NCBI GenBank assembly: GCA_036266995.1
Contig: DATAWX010000199.1
Coordinates: 1-16,046, forward strand
Source: GCA-003244245 sp036266995
Lineage (GTDB): Bacteria; Actinomycetota; Actinomycetes; Mycobacteriales; Pseudonocardiaceae
Direction: 5' to 3'
Length of the DNA: 16,046 bases
The number at the start of each line of letters is the position of its first letter. Position 1 is the first letter of the stretch. The position numbers and the translations under genes were made by a program. The notes beneath the pieces were generated by a model that did not search any database, was not told the origin of the DNA, and saw only the letters and a program-made list of their open reading frames with translations. Of this stretch, positions 1-8,655 are shown piece after piece.

Positions 1-1
1 G

Positions 2-1642
2 GAGAGCTCCGATCTCCAGGTGGTGCGGTCCATGCCGGTGGGTTCCGGATCGGCGCCAACAGCAGGTCCAGAACGGGGGGTGGACCCGTTCCGGTTGGTA
101 CGCGAGTTCATCGAGGCCACCGGCAGTCCGGCGGACGGGCACGCCGCGGCCCGGGCTTTCCTGTCCCGCGGCGCCGCGGCGACGTGGAATGACCGCGCCG
201 GCTTGACCGTGATCGAGGATGCTCCCGGGGCTGCCCCGCAGGCCGGCCCCGCCGACGGGGTCCGTCGCATCCGGGTGAGTGGTTCACGGCTTGGCGTGCT
301 CACCGCCGACGGCAGCTTCACTCCCGCGGCGGGGACCTTCTCCATCCCCCTCGACGTGATCAGCGAACACGGTGAGTGGCGGATCACCAACCCCCCACCA
401 GGTGTGCTGGTAGAGGCCAGCGCTGTGCAGCGCAACTACCGTCAAGTTCGGGTCAACTTCGTCGACCCGAACCGCGGCACCCTGGTGCCCGACCTGCGGT
501 GGGTGGCCGCCCAACCGGCGTCCACGCTGCCTGGGCGGGTGTTGGACCTGCTGCTCACCGGACCGTCCGAGCGGCTGGCCGGAGCCGTCCGAACCTCGAT
601 CCCCGGAGGGACCCGGCTGCGATCCAACGTGCTGGTCAGCCGCTCGGGGCGGACGGTGATCAACCTCAGTGGGGTAGACGCCCTCACCGATGCGCAACGA
701 CGGCTGGCGGCGGCGCAGATCGTCAGCTCCCTGGACGGCCTGGTCCCCGCCCCGATGCGACTGCTCGCCGACGGTGAGCCGATGGTGGCTGCGCAGGCCG
801 AATGGCGCTCGGCTGATATCGCCTCCTACGCCGCGCCGACCGGGCCGCGGCCCGACGTTCCCGGGCAGGTCGTCATCGGTGGTCGACTGCGCTGGCTGAA
901 CGGCACTCCGGCACCTGGCTCGGCCGGAGCCGGCCAGTTCACCGTGCTCAGCGCCGCCAGCTCGAATCCCGGTGGGGAGCTGCTGGCTGCAGTTGTCGCC
1001 GGCCCGGACGGGCATCCGCAGCTGCGCGTGGGCCCTTCTGATGGCGATTTGATGGCGGTGCCATCGGACGCGGTCTCCATGACCCGACCCACCTGGCGGC
1101 CGTCCGGCACCGAGGTGTGGACGGTGCTAAACGGTCGCACGGTGATGGGCGTGGCCCTCTCCGGCACCGGCCCGCCGTTGACCTACCAGGTCAACGCCAC
1201 CGAACTGACCCGGTTGGGCACGATCTCGGAGCTGCGGTCGTCCAGGGACGGGGTGCAGGTGGCCGCGGTGGTCGGCGGGCGACTGGTGGTGGCCTCGGTG
1301 GTGACGGAGTCGGGCTCGGTGAGTCTGCGCCATCCGCAGGTGCTGCGAGACGGCAGCCTGCCGCCCACCGCGAGCGTGGACTGGGCGCGTCCGGAGCTGC
1401 TGGTGGTGGCGTCGGCCGGGCCGTCCCCGCGGGTGTCTTCGGTGTCCGTCGACGGGCTCACCGTCCGGCAACTGTCAGCCACCAACCTGACCGGCCCGCT
1501 CACCGACGTCGTCGCCGCACCCGGCCGTGAAGTGCTGGTAGCCGACGCCACCGGGTTGTGGGCGTATTCGGACACCCAGGAGGTGTGGGAACCCCTGCTC
1601 GGCGGGATCGGACCTGGCTCGGTACCCATCTACCCGGGCTGA
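2..1642 (+). CDS. lpqB: LpqB family beta-propeller lipoprotein, 5'-truncated by the window edge
   Basis: LpqB is a membrane-anchored lipoprotein encoded next to the MtrA-MtrB two-component system and modulates MtrB signalling in mycobacteria. The reading frame is already open at base 2, so the signal peptide and lipobox cysteine lie upstream of the window; the first visible residues match the proline/serine-rich linker after the lipobox in homologues. A GerMN-like domain (VNFVDPNRGTLVPDLR through the AAQIVSSLDGL stretch, about bases 440-785) is followed by the C-terminal LpqB beta-propeller domain (about 850-1640) with SRDGVQVAAVVGGRLVVASV and the typical ending VPIYPG. The GTG at 20 and ATG at 32 are internal, not real starts. 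comF follows after 118 bases on the same strand, the arrangement found in M. tuberculosis. Identification rests on domain order, ending and context. Confidence 0.9.
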   Translation, partial: ESSDLQVVRSMPVGSGSAPTAGPERGVDPFRLVREFIEATGSPADGHAAARAFLSRGAAATWNDRAGLTVIEDAPGAAPQAGPADGVRRIRVSGSRLGVLTADGSFTPAAGTFSIPLDVISEHGEWRITNPPPGVLVEASAVQRNYRQVRVNFVDPNRGTLVPDLRWVAAQPASTLPGRVLDLLLTGPSERLAGAVRTSIPGGTRLRSNVLVSRSGRTVINLSGVDALTDAQRRLAAAQIVSSLDGLVPAPMRLLADGEPMVAAQAEWRSADIASYAAPTGPRPDVPGQVVIGGRLRWLNGTPAPGSAGAGQFTVLSAASSNPGGELLAAVVAGPDGHPQLRVGPSDGDLMAVPSDAVSMTRPTWRPSGTEVWTVLNGRTVMGVALSGTGPPLTYQVNATELTRLGTISELRSSRDGVQVAAVVGGRLVVASVVTESGSVSLRHPQVLRDGSLPPTASVDWARPELLVVASAGPSPRVSSVSVDGLTVRQLSATNLTGPLTDVVAAPGREVLVADATGLWAYSDTQEVWEPLLGGIGPGSVPIYPG

Positions 1643-1760
1643 GCTACGAACGCAAGCGCGCTTCGCCGCACTGTGGATGGCCTGCACCGCTGTGCACAGC
1701 TGCGCCGCTGTGAGACCGAATGACGGTTGCCGTGGTTGAGCCGCGGGCAGGATTGGCGAG

Positions 1761-2453
1761 GTGCTGCATCCACTGCTGGACCTGTTGTTGCCCGTCGACT
1801 GCGGCGGTTGCACAGTGCCCGGTGCGCTGTTGTGCCCCGACTGCGCGGTCCTGTTGGGGCGGCCGGTCCGGGTGTACCCGCCGTGCTGCGGGACAGGCGC
1901 ACCGGTGTACGCCCTGGGCGCCTACCGTGGGCGGTTACGTACCGCGCTGCTGGCCTACAAGGAGCGCGGCCGCCGCGACCTCGCGGGTCCATTGGGCACC
2001 GCTCTCGCCTCCGCGCTGCTTGCGCTCCCCATTCCGCAGCGGCGCGGATCCGGGGGGTTTTGGCTGGTGCCGGTGCCGTCGAGGCGGGTGGCGGCGGCTC
2101 GGCGGGGTGGGCAGCATATGGAGCTGCTGGCTCGGCGGGCGGCGGCTGCGCTGGCCGGTGCGGGGGTGGCCGCCGCGGTCGCCCCCGCGCTGCGGGTCGC
2201 CCCCGGGGTGCGCGACTCGGTTGGCCTGGCGCCGGCGGCTCGGCAGGCCAATCTGGCGGGGCGGGTGCTGGTGCGCCGGGCCGGTCTGCCGCCCGCAGGC
2301 ACGGCTGTCGTGCTCGTCGACGACGTGGTGACCACTGGGACGACTGCTGCGGCGTGTGCCGCGGCGCTGGTCCGTACGGGTGTCGATGTGCCAGCGATCG
2401 TGGTGCTCGCCGCCGCCGGGTGTCACGCACCGTCGCAGCCATCGGGTACGTGA
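1761..2453 (+). CDS. comF: ComF family phosphoribosyltransferase-like protein
   Basis: This 230-aa protein belongs to the ComF/GntX family: an N-terminal four-cysteine zinc finger (C14, C17, C25, C28; the CGGC and CPDC pairs) followed by a type I phosphoribosyltransferase fold. The PRPP-binding loop is clear at residues 187-195 (DDVVTTGTT), and LVPVPSRR at about 102-109 is the usual upstream strand. In Firmicutes and Proteobacteria ComF acts in DNA uptake; its role in actinobacteria is not established and there is no competence operon here. The start is GTG at 1761 (VLHPLLDLLLP), which puts the zinc finger at the family position; the ribosome-binding site is weak. It lies between lpqB and hpf, a conserved actinobacterial order that suggests linkage rather than function. 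Another ORF from 1727 in a different frame is arginine/glycine-rich and rejected. Confidence 0.9.
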   Translation: MLHPLLDLLLPVDCGGCTVPGALLCPDCAVLLGRPVRVYPPCCGTGAPVYALGAYRGRLRTALLAYKERGRRDLAGPLGTALASALLALPIPQRRGSGGFWLVPVPSRRVAAARRGGQHMELLARRAAAALAGAGVAAAVAPALRVAPGVRDSVGLAPAARQANLAGRVLVRRAGLPPAGTAVVLVDDVVTTGTTAAACAAALVRTGVDVPAIVVLAAAGCHAPSQPSGT

Positions 2454-2570
2454 TACCTACCACAGCGTTGACCCTGCGACGCGCGAGGCCAAGCCCTGGC
2501 GAGCGCACCGTCGGCGGACTACCGTCCGGGCATCAGCATCGCTGCCCGTTCGGGAGGAGGCGAGCAAGCC

Positions 2571-2597
2571 ATGGTTCTGACGCCGGCGGTCGACTGA
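2571..2597 (+). CDS. Possible 8-codon leader ORF upstream of hpf
   Basis: A tiny ORF reading MVLTPAVD then TGA begins at ATG 2571. It is preceded by a strong Shine-Dalgarno run (GGAGGAGG at 2553-2560, 10 bases before the ATG) that serves no other visible gene. It lies in the comF-hpf spacer, 96 bases before the hpf start, and is followed by a hairpin. It could be a leader peptide or upstream ORF setting ribosome access to hpf, or a chance match. The peptide has no recognisable function. Confidence 0.3.
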   Translation: MVLTPAVD

Positions 2598-2603
2598 TCA
2601 TCG

Positions 2604-2628
2604 CGGACGGCCCCGTTGCTGCCGTCCG
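2604..2628 (+). promoter_or_regulatory. Hairpin in the hpf leader
   Basis: An 8-bp perfect stem, CGGACGGC (2604-2611) with GCCGTCCG (2621-2628), encloses a 9-base loop. The heptamer GATCATC flanks it on both sides (2596-2602 and 2630-2636). It sits between the 8-codon leader ORF and the hpf ribosome-binding site, so it could act in attenuation or translation control. There is no U-run, so a classical terminator is unlikely. Confidence 0.35.
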
Positions 2629-2693
2629 AGATCATCACTGCACTGCCCATGGCGTCGCTGAAGTCCCTGTTGGACAACGCGAGGAGGTCGCCC

Positions 2694-3380
2694 GTGAACA
2701 TTGTCGTGAAGGGTCGGAACGTCGAGGTACCCGATCACTACCGGATGCACGTTACCGAGAAGCTCGCCCGCGTCGAACGGTATGATCAGAAGGCCGTTCA
2801 CTACGACGTCGAGCTGTTCCACGAACGCAATCCCCGGCAGTCCAAGAGCTGCCAGCGGGTCGAGATCACTGGTCGGTGCCGCGGGCAGGTAGTCCGCGCA
2901 GAGGCATGTGGTGCCGACTTCTACGCCGCCCTGGACGCGGCGGTGAGCAAGCTGGACAACCGGCTGCGCCGAGTCGCAGACCGTCGCAAGGTGCACTACG
3001 GACGCCGCCACCCCACCTCCGTCGCCGAGGCCACCGCGCCGTTGGCGGCCACCCTGACTGCCGACGTCGAAACCGAGGTCGAGACGAACGGCCACCGCCA
3101 GCGGACGGGATTGCTCGACCCCCCCGACCCGGAGCTGGACTACGAGTTGCCCACCCAACGGGCCGGATCGCCGGAGGCCCAGTTACCGGATCCGCAGGGA
3201 CCCGGATGTATCGTCCGGCGCAAGCGGCACTCCGCCACACCCATGACGGTCAACGATGCGCTCTATGAGATGGAGCTCGTAGGCCACGACTTCTACCTGT
3301 TCTCCGACGCCGCGTCCGGGCTGCCCAGCGTGGTGTACCGTCGGCACGGTTTCGACTATGGCGTGATCCAGCTCGTCTGA
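2694..3380 (+). CDS. hpf: Long-form ribosome hibernation-promoting factor (HPF/RaiA)
   Basis: Long HPF binds the 30S decoding region in stationary phase or under stress and dimerises through its C-terminal domain to form inactive 100S ribosomes or to protect 70S particles. The protein is 228 aa. The N-terminal S30AE domain covers about residues 1-100 (VKGRNVEVPDHYRMHV, EKLARVERYD, CQRVEITGRCRG). An acidic, low-conservation linker follows. The C-terminal dimerisation domain is about 170-228, with ATPMTVNDALYEMELVGHDF and VVYRRHGFDYGVIQLV. I chose GTG 2694 because GAGGAGGT (2681-2688) lies 5 bases upstream and VNIVVKGRNVEVP matches the family's first strand. In-frame ATGs at 2616 and 2649 lack a comparable site and would add non-family residues. 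A long leader with a mini-ORF and hairpin precedes it; a 67-base palindromic repeat begins 16 bases after its stop. Confidence 0.93.
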   Translation: MNIVVKGRNVEVPDHYRMHVTEKLARVERYDQKAVHYDVELFHERNPRQSKSCQRVEITGRCRGQVVRAEACGADFYAALDAAVSKLDNRLRRVADRRKVHYGRRHPTSVAEATAPLAATLTADVETEVETNGHRQRTGLLDPPDPELDYELPTQRAGSPEAQLPDPQGPGCIVRRKRHSATPMTVNDALYEMELVGHDFYLFSDAASGLPSVVYRRHGFDYGVIQLV

Positions 3381-3396
3381 CACCCGTAGGCATAAA

Positions 3397-3463
3397 CATG
3401 ATCGCCGTCTGTGTGCGTGGCACGACGTCTCGTGTCGCTCTGGGCACACAGGCGGCGATCATG
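3397..3463. repeat. 67-base palindromic repeat, copy A
   Basis: The arms at 3397-3416 and 3444-3463 pair over 20 positions with a single G-T mismatch; they begin CATGATCGCCGTCTG and end GGCGGCGATCATG. The 27-base interior contains a smaller hairpin, CACGA (3421-3425) with TCGTG (3430-3434). A second element of exactly 67 bases at 14041-14107 aligns without gaps at 43 of 67 positions in direct orientation, with the last 33 bases matching at 26. It lies between hpf and secA, and its transcript would fold into a long stem that could end hpf mRNA or separate the two genes. A REP- or MITE-like dispersed family is inferred. Confidence 0.65.
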
Positions 3464-3516
3464 GCGTTTGGGTGCGTAGCTGACCTGGGCTGATACCACC
3501 GTGGCCGGGCTGGGCA

Positions 3517-3522
3517 TACGAT
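3517..3522 (+). promoter_or_regulatory. Candidate -10 element for secA
   Basis: TACGAT at 3517-3522 fits the actinobacterial TAnnnT -10 pattern and would give a leader of about 95 bases before the secA GTG. No convincing -35 (TTGACA-like) hexamer is seen 16-19 bases upstream, so this is tentative. Confidence 0.3.
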
Positions 3523-3624
3523 GGCGCGCAGACCGGCGGCGCTGGGATGCCATGCGGCACGCCACAGCCGCTCGCCGCCGACCCACCCTCCAACGGGTGC
3601 CCCGATACGAGTGAGGTCTCCACG

Positions 3625-6483
<2,859 letters not shown>

Positions 6484-6536
6484 GCAGGGCCGCGCGCCGG
6501 ACGTGGCTAGGCTTCCCGTTCGCGTTGGGTGGTCCC

Positions 6537-7061
6537 TCATAGAAGACCCATTCGGTTGCGACGGCCACCGACCGCCGCTTTCAGGTCACCGGAAGTCAGG
6601 CGCAGTTGCAGGGCGGTGCACTGCCAACGGCTGCCGTGTTTGTCGAAGCGGGCGGCCAGCGCCCGAACGCCGGTGGTCAGCGTCACCAGCGCGACCGCCT
6701 CTGTTGCGCCGCCCGCATGGTGCTGGACAAACACTCTGTGCATTCGTGGTTTCAGATGGCCGGCGGTCATCTGCAGGGATACCAGATACCTCAGCAGATC
6801 AGGACCCAACACCGCGGACAGCTGTCGCGCCGGACGCCGACCACCGAGGATCTCCACCGCGGCCCGGAGCACCCGCTCAGCCAGGACGGCCGCGGCGGGA
6901 TCGGCTGCGGCTAGCGCCGTGGCTGGCGGCAGCGTGACCGTGGCCGGTGTCGCGGCCGGCAGGACGTCCACCAAGCGTCGCAGCACCGGCCGCTGCGGTA
7001 GCTCGGGATATGACTCGGCGATGCTCGCGGTCAACGAAGGCTCCTCGTCTGCAACGACCAC
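6537..7061 (-). CDS. Rv3235 family protein (function unknown)
   Basis: A minus-strand gene of about 174 aa converges on secA, as Rv3235 does on secA1 in M. tuberculosis. The protein is small, Ala/Arg/Leu-rich and has no signal peptide or membrane span. Its core runs RPVLRRLVDVL, AAVLAERVLRAAVEILGGRRPARQL, LGPDLLRYL, then a C-terminal strand region ending DKHGSRWQCTALQLRL; a central Arg-rich helix and a terminal RWxCxAL motif are what I recall of the Rv3235/DUF6459 family. Function is unknown. The start is uncertain: GTG 7061 (VVVADEEP) lies near the conserved region; TTG 7166 would add 35 residues of weak coding character. Neither has a clear Shine-Dalgarno site. Lying downstream of the TrmH gene on the same strand, it could be cotranscribed with it. 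Family assignment combines context and motif and is moderately sure. Confidence 0.75.
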   Translation of the reverse strand: MVVADEEPSLTASIAESYPELPQRPVLRRLVDVLPAATPATVTLPPATALAAADPAAAVLAERVLRAAVEILGGRRPARQLSAVLGPDLLRYLVSLQMTAGHLKPRMHRVFVQHHAGGATEAVALVTLTTGVRALAARFDKHGSRWQCTALQLRLTSGDLKAAVGGRRNRMGLL

Positions 7062-7253
7062 GCGAGTTGCGCGCGGTCGGTCGACGGCGGAGCCGGAGAC
7101 GCCGTGTTCGGACGGTCCGCGGCGACAGTGCCGCAGATCGTGGCCACCGGGTCGGAGGAGGGGCAACGATCCGGTGGGAGGGAAGTATGCGCGAGACGCG
7201 GGGGTGCTGTCGTCGAATGTCGCCGAACCGGGTGGGATCGGTAGATAACCGGG

Positions 7254-8060
7254 TTACTTCGGTATTTGGCGCCGGCGAGCCCATTCGAAGCACACCACCG
7301 CAGCGGCGCTGGCGACGTTGAGTGACTCGACGTTGCCCGCCATCGGGATGCCGACCCAACCGCTGAGCTGTGCAGCCACCGCCGGGGAGATGCCCGTGGT
7401 CTCGTTGCCCAGCACGTAGGCCACCCGCGGCGGCGGTGGGTCGCCGAACAGCGAGCCGACGCCCGGTGCCGAACCGGACAGCCCGAGTACCTCGAAACCG
7501 GCTGCGAGCAGCATGGCGCAGGCGGCCTCGGCGGTGGCACTGCGCAGCACAGGGGCGTGGAACGCCACCCCAGCCGAAGCCTTGATCACCAGCGGATCGA
7601 TGGAGGGTACGCCCCTGCGGGGCAGCACCACGCCGTCGATTCCCGCTGCCGTCGCGGTGCGCAGGATCATGCCGACGTTGGCCGGATTGGTGATCGCGTC
7701 GAGCACCAGGATGCCCGCCGGGCTGCGCAGCGTCTGCAGCACGCCATCCAGCGGGCGCATCCTGGGTGCCACCACGTCGGCCAGGATGCCCTGGTCGTGC
7801 CGGCCATTGCCGGCGAGCACCTTCACCCGGTGCGCCGACGCCCGCTGCACCGGCACCCGCCGGCGCGCCGCCGCGTCGAGGATTTCCTGCATGGTGTCGC
7901 CGTGAGCGTGTTCGGCCACGATCAACTTGTCGATGGTCAGCGCCGGGTCGATCAGCGCCTCTAACACTGGTTTGCGACCGTAGACAGTGATGAAGGTGTC
8001 CCGTGGGCTAGCGGCATGCGGGCCGGTCGGGACGCAGGACTGCTTGTCGCGCGGAGGCAC
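7254..8060 (-). CDS. TrmH/SpoU family RNA 2'-O-methyltransferase
   Basis: This 268-aa protein is a SPOUT-class enzyme that methylates a ribose 2'-OH in rRNA or tRNA using S-adenosylmethionine; it most resembles the RlmB/TrmH branch (23S Gm2251), but the target base cannot be read from sequence. A substrate-binding N-terminal domain (VYGRKPVLEALIDPALTIDKLIV) precedes the knotted catalytic domain with motif 1 NPANVGMILRTA, motif 2 YVLGNETTGIS and motif 3 IPMAGNVESLNVASAAAVVC. The start is GTG 8060; no other ATG, GTG or TTG lies before the conserved VYGRKP. There is no Shine-Dalgarno site, but a TACCCT hexamer 7 bases upstream suggests a leaderless mRNA. It is divergent from the DUF6912 gene and precedes the Rv3235-like gene. 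Homologues often sit beside cysS, which is absent here. Confidence 0.92.
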   Translation of the reverse strand: MPPRDKQSCVPTGPHAASPRDTFITVYGRKPVLEALIDPALTIDKLIVAEHAHGDTMQEILDAAARRRVPVQRASAHRVKVLAGNGRHDQGILADVVAPRMRPLDGVLQTLRSPAGILVLDAITNPANVGMILRTATAAGIDGVVLPRRGVPSIDPLVIKASAGVAFHAPVLRSATAEAACAMLLAAGFEVLGLSGSAPGVGSLFGDPPPPRVAYVLGNETTGISPAVAAQLSGWVGIPMAGNVESLNVASAAAVVCFEWARRRQIPK

Positions 8061-8067
8061 AAGATGA

Positions 8068-8073
8068 AGGGTA
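8068..8073 (-). promoter_or_regulatory. Candidate -10 element giving a leaderless TrmH mRNA
   Basis: On the minus strand TACCCT (8073 down to 8068) fits TAnnnT and is followed by 7 bases and then the GTG at 8060, so transcription would begin at or next to the start codon. The gene lacks a Shine-Dalgarno site, consistent with leaderless translation, which is common in actinobacteria. No clear -35 element is seen. Confidence 0.4.
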
Positions 8074-8100
8074 AGCGCAGGCCCGCGGTGGGCGGTGATC

Positions 8101-8106
8101 TAGTCT
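8101..8106 (+). promoter_or_regulatory. Candidate -10 element for the DUF6912-pruA unit
   Basis: TAGTCT at 8101-8106 fits TAnnnT and would start transcription near 8113, leaving a short leader with GAGAGGGG (8119-8126) before the ATG at 8140. Together with the minus-strand element at 8068-8073 it makes the 79-base gap a compact divergent promoter region. No good -35 is visible. Confidence 0.35.
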
Positions 8107-8139
8107 GAATTGTCCGCAGAGAGGGGCGCTGTTTCGCAG

Positions 8140-8643
8140 ATGAGGGTCTACATTCCCGCGACGCTCGGGATGCTGCGACAGCTGGTGGATTCCGGGGAGC
8201 TGATCCCGGTCGCCGGCACCGCCTTCGCGCTCACCCCGATGCTGCGGGAGTCCTACGCCGCCGGAGACACCGAGGAACTGGAGTATGTGGCGATGAACGA
8301 GGCGGCCCGGGCCTCGCTTCGGCTGTTGGCCACCGAGCTCGAGGACGACTCGGCGGCGCTGGCGCGCCGGGTCGTGGTGGCCGCCGACGTCGAGCGGGTG
8401 CGGTTGCGTCCCGATCTCGACGACGCCGCCGTCACGGTTTCCGGTGCCGTACCGGCTTGTGCGGTCGCCGCTGTGCACGTCGATGTAGCCGAGGCGGAGG
8501 ACGCGGTGCGCACCGCGGTGGCGGTGGTCGACGCAGCCGACCTCGGTGATCCGGACGCCGAGTTCGCGCTCGGCGACGCGGAGGACCACGACATGGCCTG
8601 GTACGCCACCCAGGAGATCGCTTTCCTGCTCGAATTACTCTGA
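8140..8643 (+). CDS. DUF6912 family protein (function unknown)
   Basis: A 167-aa acidic, alanine-rich cytosolic protein matching a family restricted, as far as I know, to actinobacteria (Rv3231c-like). Conserved features are the N-terminus MRVYIPATLGMLRQLVDSGEL, the segment GTAFALTPMLRESYAAGDTEELEY, a middle LRPDLDDAAVTV strand, and the C-terminus ADLGDPDAEFALGDAEDHD followed by MAWYATQEIAFLLELL. No catalytic motif is recognisable, so function is unknown. The start is ATG 8140, where MRVYIP is the family N-terminus; an in-frame TTG at 8110 would overlap the likely promoter. pruA begins only 12 bases after its stop, so the two are probably cotranscribed and translationally coupled, but no functional link to proline catabolism is known to me. 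Confidence 0.85.
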   Translation: MRVYIPATLGMLRQLVDSGELIPVAGTAFALTPMLRESYAAGDTEELEYVAMNEAARASLRLLATELEDDSAALARRVVVAADVERVRLRPDLDDAAVTVSGAVPACAVAAVHVDVAEAEDAVRTAVAVVDAADLGDPDAEFALGDAEDHDMAWYATQEIAFLLELL

Positions 8644-8655
8644 GTGGGCCACGTT

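Noticed and set aside
1653..1672. AAGCGCGCTT palindrome after lpqB as a terminator
   Set aside because: A 10-base self-complementary word leaves a stem of only 3 bp with a workable loop; too weak to call.
2467..2500. TTGACC at 2467-2472 as a -35 box for hpf
   Set aside because: No -10-like hexamer lies 16-19 bases downstream.
1630..2508. 292-codon minus-strand ORF opposite comF
   Set aside because: Pro/Arg-rich low-complexity product typical of antisense frames in GC-rich DNA.
1727..2785. 352-codon plus-strand ORF covering comF in another frame
   Set aside because: Arg/Gly-rich shadow; the overlapping comF frame has zinc-finger and PRPP motifs.
8081..8101. Possible third copy of the 67-base repeat (GGCGGTGATC at 8091-8100)
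   Set aside because: Only about ten bases match and no palindromic partner arm is present, so chance is likely.
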